From Pseudotabrizicola formosa (lineage in GTDB: Bacteria > Pseudomonadota > Alphaproteobacteria > Rhodobacterales > Rhodobacteraceae), in contig NZ_PJOM01000002.1 in assembly GCF_002900965.1 (NCBI RefSeq), positions 1,116,001-1,180,000 on the forward strand: 64,000 nucleotides of DNA, given 5' to 3'. The notes under the pieces are model-generated. The model had not been told where the DNA came from and did no database searches. It saw nothing but the letters and a program-made list of their open reading frames with translations. Shown here piece after piece: positions 53,787-63,577 of the stretch (the first letter of the stretch is position 1; the number at the start of each line of letters is the position of its first letter). The position numbers and the translations under genes are program-made.

Positions 53787-54794
53787 ATGCTTACCTTCAC
53801 GATCCGCCGGTTGCTGCTGGCGATCCCGACGCTCTTGTTCATCTCCTTGGTGATTTTCCTGCTGGTCGATTTCGCGCCCGGCTCACCGATGAGCCAGATC
53901 CCCCTGACGGTACCGCCCGAAGTGCGGCTGCGCATCATCGAGGCGATGGGGGCCAACGAGCCGATCTTTGTGCGCTACCTGTTGTGGCTCAAGCAATTCT
54001 TCTGGGTCGAACCGCTGGTGATGATCGATGGTATCTTCGGTACCACCTGGTCCGAGGGGATGCAGCGCATCGTCAGCTGGCAGTCGCGCAGCCCGGTCAT
54101 GGATATCATCGCCGAACGCATGCCGCAGACCCTGACCGTGGTCGGCTCGGCCTATGTGATCGGCGTTCTGATCGCGGTGCCGATCGGCATTTATTCGGCC
54201 TACCGGCAATACAGCTGGTTCGACCAGATCGGCACCTTCATCGCCATGATCGGCTTTTCGGTGCCGACCTTCTTTACCGGGGTGGTGCTGATCCTGGTGT
54301 TTTCGGTCAATCTGGGCTGGTTCCCGTCAATCTACAACACCAGCCTGCGGGTGACCGACTGGGACAGCTTTTTGCAGCAGGTGCGGCAGATGGCCATGCC
54401 GGTGGCGGTGCTGGCGCTGTACAACGCGTCACAGATCAGCCGCTACATGCGGTCATCGATGCTCGACAATCTGGCGCAGGATTATGTGCGCACGGCGCGC
54501 GCCAAGGGCATGTCGGAACGGGTGGTCGTCCTGAAACACGTGCTGCGCAATTCGCTGATCCCGGTGGTCACCGTCATCGCGCTTGGCATTCCCACCATCT
54601 TTGGCGGGGCGATCATCACCGAACAGGTGTTCAAGGTGAACGGCCTTGGTGCGCTGCTGATCAATGCCATCCAGGGGTCGGATCTGCCGATGGTGCAGAC
54701 CCTGACCTTCATCTTTGCCGTGCTGATCGTGCTCTTCAACCTGATTGCCGATGTGCTCTACGGCATGCTCGACCCGAGGATCCGCTATGACTGA
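53787..54794 (+). CDS. dppB: Peptide ABC transporter permease (DppB-like)
   Basis: A 335-residue inner-membrane permease with a family-typical N-terminal helix (FTIRRLLLAIPTLLFISLVIFLL), the LTVVGSAYVIGVLIAVPIGI segment and the EAA loop DYVRTARAKGMSERVVVLKHVLRNSLIPVV. The ATG at 53787 has only a weak ribosome-binding site. It follows the binding-protein gene after the 152-base gap with hairpins and overlaps dppC by eight bases. With DppC it forms the membrane channel. Confidence 0.92.
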   Translation: MLTFTIRRLLLAIPTLLFISLVIFLLVDFAPGSPMSQIPLTVPPEVRLRIIEAMGANEPIFVRYLLWLKQFFWVEPLVMIDGIFGTTWSEGMQRIVSWQSRSPVMDIIAERMPQTLTVVGSAYVIGVLIAVPIGIYSAYRQYSWFDQIGTFIAMIGFSVPTFFTGVVLILVFSVNLGWFPSIYNTSLRVTDWDSFLQQVRQMAMPVAVLALYNASQISRYMRSSMLDNLAQDYVRTARAKGMSERVVVLKHVLRNSLIPVVTVIALGIPTIFGGAIITEQVFKVNGLGALLINAIQGSDLPMVQTLTFIFAVLIVLFNLIADVLYGMLDPRIRYD

Positions 54795-55707
54795 CATCTC
54801 CGCCATCGAGAAACCCCGCAGCCAGTGGTCGGATGTCTGGTCGCAGTTCAAGACCCACAAGGGCGCGGTTGCGGCGCTGACGGTCTTTGTGCTGCTGATC
54901 CTGTTCGTGACCGTGGGCCCCTTCATCTGGACCGCCGATCCCACCTATATCAACCCCGATGCGGCACAGATGATCCGCACCCGCAACAAGCCGCCAAGCT
55001 GGGACTTTCCCCTTGGCACCGATCAGCTGGGCCGCGACATGCTGGCCCGGATGATGAAGGGCGGGCAGGTTTCCATCGCGGTCGGGCTGGTGGCAATGAC
55101 CATCTCCATCCTGCTGGGCACGCTGGTGGGGGTGACGGCGGGCTATTTCCGCCGGCTTGACGGTCCGCTGATGCGGCTGACCGACCTGTTCCTGGCCCTG
55201 CCCCTGCTGCCTTTGCTGCTGGTCATGGTCATGCTGTTCCGCGATCCCCTCTCGCGTACCCTGGGGCCAGAGGGTGGCACCTTCCTGCTGATCGTCTTTG
55301 CCATTGGTGTCACCAGCTGGATGCAGGCCGCCCGCATCGTGCGCGGCGAGGTTCTGGCGCTGAAAGAGCGTGAATTCGTGCTGGCCGCGCGGTCCATCGG
55401 CACCCCGTCGCGCCGGATGATCCTGCGCCATATCCTGCCCAATGTGGTCAGCCCGATCATGGTCTCGGCCACGCTGGGCATCGCCTCGGCCATCATCACC
55501 GAATCCGCTCTGTCTTTCCTCGGCCTTGGCTTTCCGCCCGATTTCCCGACCTGGGGGCGGCTGTTGTTCGACGGGGTGGATTACATCCAGCAATATCCCG
55601 AACGGGTGATCTGGCCCGGTGTGGCGATCTCTCTCACCGTGCTGTCGGTCAATTACATTGGTGACGGCTTGCGCGATGCACTGGACCCAAGGATCAGGGG
55701 GCGCTGA
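54787..55707 (+). CDS. dppC: Peptide ABC transporter permease (DppC-like)
   Basis: A 306-residue permease with N-terminal soluble segment (RSQWSDVWSQFKTHKGAVAAL), the conserved FPLGTDQLGRDMLARMM and the EAA loop EFVLAARSIGTPSRRMILRHILPNVVSP, ending SVNYIGDGLRDALDPRIRGR. Start at 54787 overlaps dppB (8 bases). It is the last gene of the operon; the next gene is on the opposite strand and ends 60 bases later. Confidence 0.92.
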   Translation: MTDISAIEKPRSQWSDVWSQFKTHKGAVAALTVFVLLILFVTVGPFIWTADPTYINPDAAQMIRTRNKPPSWDFPLGTDQLGRDMLARMMKGGQVSIAVGLVAMTISILLGTLVGVTAGYFRRLDGPLMRLTDLFLALPLLPLLLVMVMLFRDPLSRTLGPEGGTFLLIVFAIGVTSWMQAARIVRGEVLALKEREFVLAARSIGTPSRRMILRHILPNVVSPIMVSATLGIASAIITESALSFLGLGFPPDFPTWGRLLFDGVDYIQQYPERVIWPGVAISLTVLSVNYIGDGLRDALDPRIRGR

Positions 55708-55766
55708 CGCGACAGGCGGCCTGTGCCGCCTGTCCTGCGATGAAACCGGGGGTGCGGTGACGCGCC

Positions 55767-56504
55767 TCAGCCCCGCCCAAGATACGGCATGTCGCGCGCC
55801 ATGATGGTCATGAAGGGCACGTTCACATCCAGCGGCAGATTGGCCATATGCAAGACCGCCTCGGCCACATGCACCACCGGCATCAACGGTTCGGGACGCA
55901 TCTCGCCGCTGGCCTGCGGCATGCCGCTGGAAAACCCGGCCGTCATCTCGCTGGCAGCATTGCCGATGTCGATCTGGCCGCAGGCAATATCGAACCGCCG
56001 CCCATCGACCGCGAGGGTTTTTGTCAGCCCGCTGACCGCATGTTTTGACATGGTATAGGGGGCAGATCCGGGGCGCGGGCGGTCCGCGCTGATCGACCCG
56101 TTGTTGATGATCCGCCCGCCCTGCGGGTCTTGCCGCCGCATCAGGCCAAAGGCCGCGCGGGCGCAGAGGAACATGCCGGTGATGTTCACATTCGACAGGG
56201 CCAGCCAGTCGGCCACCGCAATCTCGTCAATCGGTTTGCCCGGCAGCGACATGCCGGCATTGTTGAACAACACATCCAATCGCCCGAACTGTGCCGCAAC
56301 CCGCGCAAAGGCCGCATCGACCTGCGCCTCATCCGTGACATCGGTGGGCAGCACCAGCGCGTCATGCGTGCCAGCGGTTTCGCGCAAAGCGTCCTCTCTG
56401 CGGCCCACCAGTGCCACCTGCCAGCCTGCCGCGATGAACGCCCGCGCCGTGGCCCGGCCAATGCCCGAGCCTGCCCCGGTGATCAGAATGCTGCGCTGTG
56501 CCAT
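55767..56504 (-). CDS. Short-chain dehydrogenase/reductase
   Basis: A 245-residue classical SDR. The cofactor motif is TGAGSGIG, NNAG is conserved, and the catalytic set is N, S and YxxxK in the region from INNGSISADRPRPG through the following YTMSK. The presence of an arginine (VGRRE) after the second strand suggests NADP(H). Cytoplasmic. The ATG at 56504 has GGGAGGAG upstream. The substrate is unknown. Relative to the transporter operon it is convergent, so a shared pathway is possible but not indicated. Confidence 0.92.
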   Translation of the reverse strand: MAQRSILITGAGSGIGRATARAFIAAGWQVALVGRREDALRETAGTHDALVLPTDVTDEAQVDAAFARVAAQFGRLDVLFNNAGMSLPGKPIDEIAVADWLALSNVNITGMFLCARAAFGLMRRQDPQGGRIINNGSISADRPRPGSAPYTMSKHAVSGLTKTLAVDGRRFDIACGQIDIGNAASEMTAGFSSGMPQASGEMRPEPLMPVVHVAEAVLHMANLPLDVNVPFMTIMARDMPYLGRG

Positions 56505-56570
56505 GTGGTCTCCTCCCGTATGCTACGGAGCAGACCTTAACGACCGTCCTGCGGCGGGACCAGTGCTTGC

Positions 56571-56840
56571 TTAATGCAACCGGAACTCTCCGACCACATT
56601 GCGCCATTCATTCGGACCGATCAGCCGCTTGTGGCTGAACCGCACCGAATGCAGCGGGCCTTCAATCTTGTCCTGCCAATATTCAATGAACTTGAACAGG
56701 CGCGGATAATCGGGGGCAAGATCATAGTCCTGCCAGATGAAGGTATTGAGAACATTACGATAATCGGGCAAGCGATAGAACATTTCTGCCGTGGTCAACC
56801 CATAGCCTTTCAGCATCAGTTCGGTCTCGGTTCTCTCCAT
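56571..56840 (-). CDS. usg: Usg-family protein
   Basis: An 89-residue soluble protein with the Usg signature: LMLKGYGLTTAEMFYRLPDY, TFIWQDYDLAPDYPRLFKFI and EGPLHSVRFSH. Usg is restricted to alphaproteobacteria; it was first noted upstream of tryptophan genes in Caulobacter, and its function is unknown. The start at 56840 has AGGAG six to seven bases upstream; the longer frame to 56867 is not needed. It sits 66 bases upstream of the SDR on the same strand and is divergent from gyrA across 190 bases. Confidence 0.85.
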   Translation of the reverse strand: MERTETELMLKGYGLTTAEMFYRLPDYRNVLNTFIWQDYDLAPDYPRLFKFIEYWQDKIEGPLHSVRFSHKRLIGPNEWRNVVGEFRLH

Positions 56841-57030
56841 ATGACTCTCCTGTGTCATGCCTGTCACAGAATCATGCCAGCTTCAGATTAAAAATCAATG
56901 ATTTCAATTTGTTATCACTGCCTCGACCCGGCTGCCAGATCGCATGCCGAGGCGGCATTGCACCCCATCCCTTGCATGGTGTAAGGTTGCCCCAACAAGA
57001 TATAGCCCCCCGTAAGGAAGGCCCGGCCCC

Positions 57031-59739
57031 ATGAGCGATACGCCCGAAGACACTGATAAAACAGACGAAAAGCCGGTCTACACCGGCCCGCAGATCGACA
57101 TCGCCGCCGAGATGAAGACCGCCTATCTGGATTACGCGATGAGCGTGATCGTCAGCCGCGCGATCCCCGATCTGCGCGACGGGCTCAAACCCGTCCACCG
57201 GCGCATTCTGTTTGCCATGAGTGAATCGGGCAACAGCCACGACAAACCCTACCGCAAATCGGCGCGGCCCGTGGGCGATACCATGGGGAAATACCACCCC
57301 CATGGCGATAGCGCGATCTATGACGCGCTGGTGCGGATGGCCCAGCCGTTTTCGATGTCTTTGAAACTGCTCGATGGTCAGGGCAATTTTGGCTCGATGG
57401 ACGGCGATTCCGCCGCTGCGATGCGCTATACCGAAGTGCGGATGGACAAGCCCGCCGCCTTCCTGCTGGCCGATATCGACAAGGAAACCGTTGATTTTCA
57501 AGACAATTACGATGGCAAAGACCGGGAACCCACGGTCCTGCCCGCGCGCTTTCCCAACATGCTGGTCAATGGTGCGGGTGGCATCGCCGTCGGCATGGCT
57601 ACCAACATCCCGCCGCACAATCTTGGCGAAGTGATCGACGGCACGCTGGCCTTGATCGACAACCCCGATCTGTCGTCCGAGGCGCTGATGGAGATCATCC
57701 CCGCCCCGGATTTCCCCACCGGCGCCACCATACTTGGCCGGTCGGGCGCGCGCAAAGCCTATCTGGAAGGGCGCGGCTCGGTCATCATCCGCTCGAAAAC
57801 CCATATCGAAGAGGTCCGCAAGGACCGCTACGCCATCATCATTGATGAGGTGCCCTATCAGGTCAACAAGGCCGCGATGATCGAGAAGATCGCCGAACTT
57901 GTGCGCGAAAAGCGGATCGAAGGCATCTCAGCGGTCGCCGACGAATCCGACCGGATCGGGATTCGCGTGGTGATCGAATTGAAACGCGACGCAACGCCGG
58001 ATGTGGTGCTGAACCAGCTGTTCCGCTTCACGCCCATGCAGACCAGCTTCGGCTGCAACATGCTGGCGCTGAACGGCGGCCGCCCCGAACAACTGACGCT
58101 GCGCGATTTCCTCACGCATTTCATCACCTTCCGCGAAGAAGTTGTGGCGCGCCGCACCGCGTTCGAGCTGCGCAAGGCACGCGAGCGCAGCCATATCCTC
58201 TGCGGTCTGGCGGTTGCCGTGTCCAACGTGGATGAGGTGGTGCGCACCATCCGCGCCTCTGCCGATGCCGCCGAAGCGCGTGAAAAGCTGATGACACGCC
58301 GCTGGCCTGCCGCCGACATCGCGCCCTATATCCTGCTGATCGACGATCCCTCCCACACGATGAACGAGGATGGCACCTATAACCTGTCGGAAGTGCAGGC
58401 CCGCGCCATTCTGGAATTGCGGCTGCAACGCCTGACCGCGCTTGGCGTCAAGGAAGTCACCGACGAGCTGGAAGAACTGGCCGGCAAGATCAAGGAATAC
58501 CTTGAGATTCTGGGCTCACGTGACCGGATCATGGCCATCATCTCGGACGAGCTGCGCGAGGTGAAACAGCTTTTCGCCGTGCCGCGTCGCACTGAAATCG
58601 TCGACTGGGCCGGCGATATGGAAGACGAGGATCTGATCGAGCGCGAGGATATGGTCGTCACCATCACCTCCGGCGGCTATATCAAGCGCACCCCCCTGGC
58701 CGAATTCCGCCAGCAGAACCGGGGCGGCAAGGGCCTGTCGTCGATGGCGACCAAGGAAGATGATGTGGTGACGACACTTTTCGTTGCCAATACGCACACT
58801 TGGCTGTTGTTCTTCACGACAGATGGCATGGTCTACAAGCTGAAAACCTGGCGCCTGCCGCTGGCGGGCCGCACCGCCAAGGGCAAGGCCATCGTCAATA
58901 TCCTGCCGATCCAGCCCGGGGTTTCCATCGCAGCCCTGATGCCGGTGGATGTGCCAGAGGATGAATGGGAAACCCTGCAGATCGTCTTTGCCACATCCGA
59001 TGGCGATGTGCGACAGAACGACCTGTCGGACTTCACCAACGTCAAGCGTAACGGCAAGATCGCCATGAACCTGCCCGAGGGCGTGCTGCTGGTGAATGCC
59101 GCGATTGCCGATGAAAATGACGATGTGATGCTGGTCACCGCCCTTGGCCGCGCCATCCGCTTTTCCACCACCGAAATCCGCGTGTTCAAATCGCGCGGGT
59201 CCACCGGCGTGCGCGGCATCCGTCTGGCCGAGGGGGATAAGGTGGTGTCGATGGCCATCATCCGCCACTTCGAGGCCACGCCCGAGGAGCGGGAGGCTTA
59301 CCTCAAGCAGCGCCGCCTGATGGCAGGGGCTGTGGAGGATGAGGCCGAAGCAGATGAAGACGAAGAAACCGTTGCAGTGGGCCAACTTAGCCCGGAACGT
59401 TACAGTGAAATGTCAGCATCCGAAGACCTGATCCTCACCATCACCGCAGGCGGTGCGGGCAAGCTGTCGTCCAGCCACGGTTATCCGGTGCGCGGGCGCG
59501 GCGGCATGGGGGTGATGGCGATGGACAAGGCGATGCGCGGCGGTCGGCTGGTGGCGTCATTCCCGGTCGATCCGTCGGATCAGATCATGCTGGCCACCTC
59601 CACCGGCCAGTCGATCCGGGTACCGGTCGATCAGATCAGCTTCCGCTCGCGCTCTGCCGGGGGCGTGCGGGTGTTCAACGTCGGCCGCGACGAAGTGGTG
59701 GTCTCGGTCGCCCGCGTCGCCGAACAGGGCGATGAATGA
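57031..59739 (+). CDS. gyrA: DNA gyrase subunit A
   Basis: GyrA breaks and rejoins DNA during supercoiling. The 902-residue product has the N-terminal breakage-reunion domain with the catalytic tyrosine Y133 ([10 protein letters not shown]) and the region [17 protein letters not shown], where the equivalents of the E. coli quinolone-resistance positions 83 and 87 are S94 and D98 (wild type). The C-terminal six-bladed domain has the gyrase box QNRGGKG, and an acidic insert ([11 protein letters not shown]) lies near residue 770. ATG at 57031 gives [10 protein letters not shown]. It overlaps the next small gene by eight bases. Confidence 0.97.
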   Translation: MSDTPEDTDKTDEKPVYTGPQIDIAAEMKTAYLDYAMSVIVSRAIPDLRDGLKPVHRRILFAMSESGNSHDKPYRKSARPVGDTMGKYHPHGDSAIYDALVRMAQPFSMSLKLLDGQGNFGSMDGDSAAAMRYTEVRMDKPAAFLLADIDKETVDFQDNYDGKDREPTVLPARFPNMLVNGAGGIAVGMATNIPPHNLGEVIDGTLALIDNPDLSSEALMEIIPAPDFPTGATILGRSGARKAYLEGRGSVIIRSKTHIEEVRKDRYAIIIDEVPYQVNKAAMIEKIAELVREKRIEGISAVADESDRIGIRVVIELKRDATPDVVLNQLFRFTPMQTSFGCNMLALNGGRPEQLTLRDFLTHFITFREEVVARRTAFELRKARERSHILCGLAVAVSNVDEVVRTIRASADAAEAREKLMTRRWPAADIAPYILLIDDPSHTMNEDGTYNLSEVQARAILELRLQRLTALGVKEVTDELEELAGKIKEYLEILGSRDRIMAIISDELREVKQLFAVPRRTEIVDWAGDMEDEDLIEREDMVVTITSGGYIKRTPLAEFRQQNRGGKGLSSMATKEDDVVTTLFVANTHTWLLFFTTDGMVYKLKTWRLPLAGRTAKGKAIVNILPIQPGVSIAALMPVDVPEDEWETLQIVFATSDGDVRQNDLSDFTNVKRNGKIAMNLPEGVLLVNAAIADENDDVMLVTALGRAIRFSTTEIRVFKSRGSTGVRGIRLAEGDKVVSMAIIRHFEATPEEREAYLKQRRLMAGAVEDEAEADEDEETVAVGQLSPERYSEMSASEDLILTITAGGAGKLSSSHGYPVRGRGGMGVMAMDKAMRGGRLVASFPVDPSDQIMLATSTGQSIRVPVDQISFRSRSAGGVRVFNVGRDEVVVSVARVAEQGDE

Positions 59740-60061
59740 CCTGGACCACCGGCTGGCAAGCCTCGCCGCTGCCGGTCAGACCATCACCTATGGCCAGCTT
59801 GCCCGCGATCTCGGCTGGCGGATGGGCCAGCTGACCGCGGCCCTTGAGGCGCTGATGGAAACCGATGCGCGCAACGGCCAGCCGTTGCGCGCAGCGCTGT
59901 GCGAGGCCCGCCTCTCGGCTGGCCTTCCCGCCCGGGGGTTTTTCGACAAGGCGGCAGAGCTTGGCTTTGCCATCGGCGACCCCGCCGCTTTCACCGCACA
60001 GCACCGTGCCGCGCTTTACAGCGCCGATGTTGCCCCTCCGCCACAGTCCGGGGCTGGTTGA
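59732..60061 (+). CDS. Small conserved hypothetical protein coupled to gyrA
   Basis: A 109-residue soluble protein that starts eight bases inside the end of gyrA and so is probably translated with it. It begins [24 protein letters not shown] and has a conserved middle [28 protein letters not shown]. The [11 protein letters not shown] motif resembles the helix-turn-helix-like start of methyltransferase (Ogt/Ada) C-terminal domains, but no active-site cysteine motif follows, so I do not assign it. Function unknown; link to gyrA is positional only. Confidence 0.65.
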   Translation: MNDLDHRLASLAAAGQTITYGQLARDLGWRMGQLTAALEALMETDARNGQPLRAALCEARLSAGLPARGFFDKAAELGFAIGDPAAFTAQHRAALYSADVAPPPQSGAG

Positions 60062-60147
60062 TCGCACCGGTTTACAGCCTGTCCCCCGACCGCGTATCCA
60101 TCGGGCAACGCGCGACAAAGCGCGATGCAATAACCATTGAGGCACCT

Positions 60148-60852
60148 ATGAAGCATTCCCTTTCCCTGGCTCTGGCCGGCCTGTTCTGCGCAACGGGCGC
60201 GCAGGCATTCGAGGTTACCGGCGGTTCGCTCTCGCTGGGCTATTCCAGCTTTGTCGGCAGCAGCGAGGCCACCGATGTCAGCAAGCTGTCACTGGGCAGT
60301 TCGATGGAATTTGCCCTGTCGCACCAATTTGCGCTGCAAGGCGATTTTGCCCTGACCCAGCTTGATGCCTCCAATACCGACAACCTCAACTTCGGCCTGC
60401 ATGCCATTGTTCATGCAAATGAAAGCACCTCTGTCGGGGCCTATGTCGGGCGCGACCGGTTTGAAGGGCAGAACCTGAATTACTTCGGGTTCGAGGTCGG
60501 GCATCAGGCCGGGCTGATCGACGCCGAAGGCTATGTGACCTTCGCCAAGGATGGGGGCACCGATGGCACCGTCATCGGCATCAAGGGCGATTATGCCCTG
60601 ACCGGGACCGCGATGGTCGGGGCACGCCTTGACAACCTGAACATCGAAGGCGCCGATACCACGCGCTTTGGTCTGACCGGCGCAGTGGATGCGCTGCCCG
60701 GCGTGACGGTCACCGGTGAACTGGGCCGCGCCCGGATCGAGGGATTGGGGTCCGAACCCTATGTCTCGGTCGGCGTCAAGGTGACCTTCGGCGAAAAGCG
60801 CGGCACCAGCTTTGAGCGCCGCAGCATCATCGACCTGTTGCCCGGCGGCTGA
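60148..60852 (+). CDS. Outer-membrane beta-barrel (porin-like) protein
   Basis: A 234-residue secreted protein. The signal peptide (SLALAGLFCATGAQA) is cleaved near 20. The rest is an alternating polar/nonpolar beta-strand pattern (GGSLSLGYSSFV, LNFGLHAIVHANESTSVGAYVG, NYFGFEVGHQAG, AEGYVTFAKDG), resembling small porins, but it ends LLPGG rather than with the usual terminal phenylalanine, which weakens an outer-membrane claim. ATG at 60148 with TGAGG upstream is the natural start. It stands alone between the gyrA pair and the DUF6614 gene. Confidence 0.7.
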   Translation: MKHSLSLALAGLFCATGAQAFEVTGGSLSLGYSSFVGSSEATDVSKLSLGSSMEFALSHQFALQGDFALTQLDASNTDNLNFGLHAIVHANESTSVGAYVGRDRFEGQNLNYFGFEVGHQAGLIDAEGYVTFAKDGGTDGTVIGIKGDYALTGTAMVGARLDNLNIEGADTTRFGLTGAVDALPGVTVTGELGRARIEGLGSEPYVSVGVKVTFGEKRGTSFERRSIIDLLPGG

Positions 60853-60918
60853 GCCGCAGCGCTTAACCCTTTGGCAACAGGGCCGTGCCTATCTTCACCG
60901 CAAAGGGAGATGGCACGG

Positions 60919-61269
60919 ATGAACCTTTATCACTGCATGATCGAATTGCGGCAAGACAGCCGCGCCTTGGCCTTTGCCAAGGCGGTCGATAACTGGATGG
61001 GCTATCTGCAAACGCATGGGCTGATCACCGGCTGGCGGCTGATGCGGCGCAAGTTCGGCCTCGCCTCGGGCGCCCATCCCGATTTCCTGCTGGAGGTGGA
61101 GGTGAAGGGCATGGCCGCGCTGGATGACGCCTTTGCCGCGCTCGCCGCCGCAGATGAAGAGGCGGGCCGCCGCTATGATCTGATGCATCAGATGATCGCG
61201 CATGTCGATGTCGGCCTCTACCGTCCCTACCCCGATGCCTCTCAACGTGAACGGATTGCGCTGGTGTGA
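60919..61269 (+). CDS. DUF6614-type small protein
   Basis: A 116-residue soluble protein beginning [21 protein letters not shown] and containing [31 protein letters not shown] and [15 protein letters not shown], a pattern I associate with DUF6614 of Rhodobacterales; the assignment is from memory. The ATG at 60919 is better spaced from GGGAG than an ATG at 60910. Function unknown. It precedes trmFO by 44 bases on the same strand. Confidence 0.65.
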   Translation: MNLYHCMIELRQDSRALAFAKAVDNWMGYLQTHGLITGWRLMRRKFGLASGAHPDFLLEVEVKGMAALDDAFAALAAADEEAGRRYDLMHQMIAHVDVGLYRPYPDASQRERIALV

Positions 61270-61313
61270 CGCGCCCGCTTGAAAGCGGGGGGCCGGCGGG
61301 ATATCTCCCGCGC

Positions 61314-62645
61314 ATGAACAAGACACTCCACATCATCGGCGGCGGTATGGCCGGGACAGAAGCGGCATGGCAGGCGGCGCAACAGGGTGTGCCGGTCGTC
61401 ATCCACGAAATGCGGCCCAAAACAGGCACCTTTGCCCATCGCACCGGGCATCTGGCCGAAATGGTCTGCTCCAACTCCTTCCGGTCCGATGACCATGAAA
61501 GCAATGCCGTGGGCCTGTTGCATTGGGAAATGCGCGCAGCCGGCGGCTTGATCATGGAACAGGCCGCCGCGCACCGCCTGCCTGCGGGCGGCGCGCTGGC
61601 AGTGGACCGTGACCCGTTTGCGCAAAGCGTCACCGCCCGCATCATGGCGCATCCGCTGATTTCCGTCTCCTATGAAGAGATCACCGACCTGCCGACCGAT
61701 GGCCACTGGATCATCGCCACCGGCCCGCTGACCTCGGGCGCGCTGGCCGAAAGCATCCGCGCCGCCACCGGGGCCGAGGCGCTGGCATTCTTTGATGCCA
61801 TTGCTCCCATCGTTTATGCCGACACCGTCGATATGTCGGTGGCCTGGATGCAGTCGCGCTATGACAAGGGCGAAACGGTTGAAGAACAGACCGCCTATAT
61901 CAACTGTCCGCTGACCCGCGAACAGTACGAGGATTTCATCGACGCGCTGCTGGCGGCAGAAAAGACGGAATTCAAGGAAGGCGAAACCGCAGGCTATTTC
62001 GACGGCTGCCTGCCGATTGAGGTGATGGCCGAACGCGGCCGCGAAACCCTGCGCTTTGGCCCGATGAAGCCGGTGGGCCTCACCAACCCGCACCAGCCCG
62101 ATGTGAAGGCCTATGCCGTGGTTCAGCTGCGTCGCGATAACAAGCTGGGCACGCTGTTCAATATGGTGGGCTTTCAGACCAAGATGAAATATGGCGCGCA
62201 AACCGATGTGTTCAAACGCATTCCAGGTCTGACCAATGCCAGCTTTGCCCGTCTGGGCGGCATTCACCGCAACACCTTCATCAATTCTCCCACCCTGCTG
62301 GATGATCAGATGCGCCTGAAATCGCACCCGCATATCCGCTTTGCCGGGCAGATCACCGGGGTGGAAGGCTATGTCGAAAGCGCCGCCATGGGCCTCTTGG
62401 CAGGCCGGATGGCGGCGGCAGAGATCAAGGGCACCACCCTGCCGCCGCCCCCACCCGAAACCGCCACAGGCGCGCTGATCACCCATATCACCGGCGGGGC
62501 TGAGGCAAAAACCTTTCAGCCGATGAACGTCAACTTCGGCCTCTTCCCCCCGATCGACGCCCGCGGCGGGCGGCGTGGCCGCAAGGACCGCTACAAGGCC
62601 TATACCGACCGCGCCAAAGACGCGTTCACGGCATGGCTGGGGTAG
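61314..62645 (+). CDS. trmFO: tRNA m5U54 methyltransferase, folate-dependent
   Basis: TrmFO methylates uridine 54 of the T-loop using methylenetetrahydrofolate and FAD. The 443-residue product starts [20 protein letters not shown] (FAD motif), has [30 protein letters not shown], and later [38 protein letters not shown] and [20 protein letters not shown], all diagnostic. The ATG at 61314 is the start; a longer frame to 61266 lacks coding features. Its stop overlaps gluQ by 13 bases. Confidence 0.95.
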   Translation: MNKTLHIIGGGMAGTEAAWQAAQQGVPVVIHEMRPKTGTFAHRTGHLAEMVCSNSFRSDDHESNAVGLLHWEMRAAGGLIMEQAAAHRLPAGGALAVDRDPFAQSVTARIMAHPLISVSYEEITDLPTDGHWIIATGPLTSGALAESIRAATGAEALAFFDAIAPIVYADTVDMSVAWMQSRYDKGETVEEQTAYINCPLTREQYEDFIDALLAAEKTEFKEGETAGYFDGCLPIEVMAERGRETLRFGPMKPVGLTNPHQPDVKAYAVVQLRRDNKLGTLFNMVGFQTKMKYGAQTDVFKRIPGLTNASFARLGGIHRNTFINSPTLLDDQMRLKSHPHIRFAGQITGVEGYVESAAMGLLAGRMAAAEIKGTTLPPPPPETATGALITHITGGAEAKTFQPMNVNFGLFPPIDARGGRRGRKDRYKAYTDRAKDAFTAWLG

Positions 62646-63496
62646 CGGCCCCGGCGTCAGGCGGGTTCACAACCCGCTTCGCGCCCTCGCCCACCGGCCC
62701 GCTGCATCTGGGCCACGCCTATTCCGCCCTCCTCGCGCATGACATGGCCCGCGCCGCCGGGGGCCGCTTCCTGGTGCGGATGGAAGACACCGATACCGAA
62801 CGCAGCAAATACGCCTGGGAGGCGCAGATCCTCGATGATCTCGCATGGCTTGGCCTGACATGGGATGGCCCGGTGCACCGCCAGTCCGACCATATCGCGG
62901 AGTACACCGCGCGGCTGGAGCCGCTGGTGGCCCGGGGCCTGCTGTACCCCTGCGCCTGCTCCCGGTCCGATATCCGCGCAGCGCTTGCCGCACCGCAAGA
63001 GGGCAGCATCCACCCCTTCTATCCCGGCACCTGCCGGCACCGCCCGATAGAGTCGCGCCAGCCCGGCGATGCGCTGCGGATCAACCTTGCCGCCGCCCTC
63101 GCCCAACTGCCCCCGGGCATCGGCTTTGCCGAAACCGGGGCGGCCCATGCGGGGCAGCACATCCTCAACCCCGCCGAGGCCATCTCCCGCATCGGCGATG
63201 TGGTCCTGTCACGCAAGGGCGAAGAGATCGTCGCCTATTTCCTCGCCTCGGCCCTGGATGATGCCGATCACGGCGTGACCCATGTGATACGGGGGGAGGA
63301 TCTGTTTGATTTCACCCCGGTGCAGGTGATCCTGCAGCACCTGCTCGGCCTGCCGACGCCCACATACCACCACCACCGCCTGATCCGCGATGATCAGGGC
63401 AAACGGCTGGCCAAGCGGGATGACGCCCGCGCCTTGGCAAAATACCGCGCCGAAGGGGCGACGCCGCAGGATATCCGCGCCCTCGTCGGTCTGTAA
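62633..63496 (+). CDS. gluQ: Glutamyl-queuosine tRNA(Asp) synthetase (GluQ-RS)
   Basis: A 287-residue truncated glutamyl-tRNA synthetase that attaches glutamate to queuosine-34 of tRNA(Asp). The class I core is complete with the HIGH-like [15 protein letters not shown] and the KMSKS-like [10 protein letters not shown]. The zinc motif (CACSRSD, and TCRH further on) is present, but the C-terminal anticodon-binding domain of full GluRS is absent. It overlaps trmFO by 13 bases, so co-translation is likely. A copy of the repeated 3' element follows two bases after the stop. Confidence 0.93.
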   Translation: MAGVAAPASGGFTTRFAPSPTGPLHLGHAYSALLAHDMARAAGGRFLVRMEDTDTERSKYAWEAQILDDLAWLGLTWDGPVHRQSDHIAEYTARLEPLVARGLLYPCACSRSDIRAALAAPQEGSIHPFYPGTCRHRPIESRQPGDALRINLAAALAQLPPGIGFAETGAAHAGQHILNPAEAISRIGDVVLSRKGEEIVAYFLASALDDADHGVTHVIRGEDLFDFTPVQVILQHLLGLPTPTYHHHRLIRDDQGKRLAKRDDARALAKYRAEGATPQDIRALVGL

Positions 63497-63497
63497 C

Positions 63498-63550
63498 CAT
63501 TATCTGTTTTCTAAATATCCTCCGGGGGTCTGGGGGTGGAAAACCCCCAG
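63498..63550 (+). repeat. 3'-UTR element copy 4 with G-rich hairpin
   Basis: Immediately after the gluQ stop the element reads CATTATCTGTT, TTCT, AAATATCC, TCCGGGGG. A hairpin follows with CTGGGGG (63530-63536) and CCCCCAG (63544-63550). The spacer is four bases instead of three. The element has the same orientation relative to its upstream stop as the other copies. Confidence 0.8.
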
Positions 63551-63577
63551 TGCAACGCCCGCCCCGCGGTGCACCGC

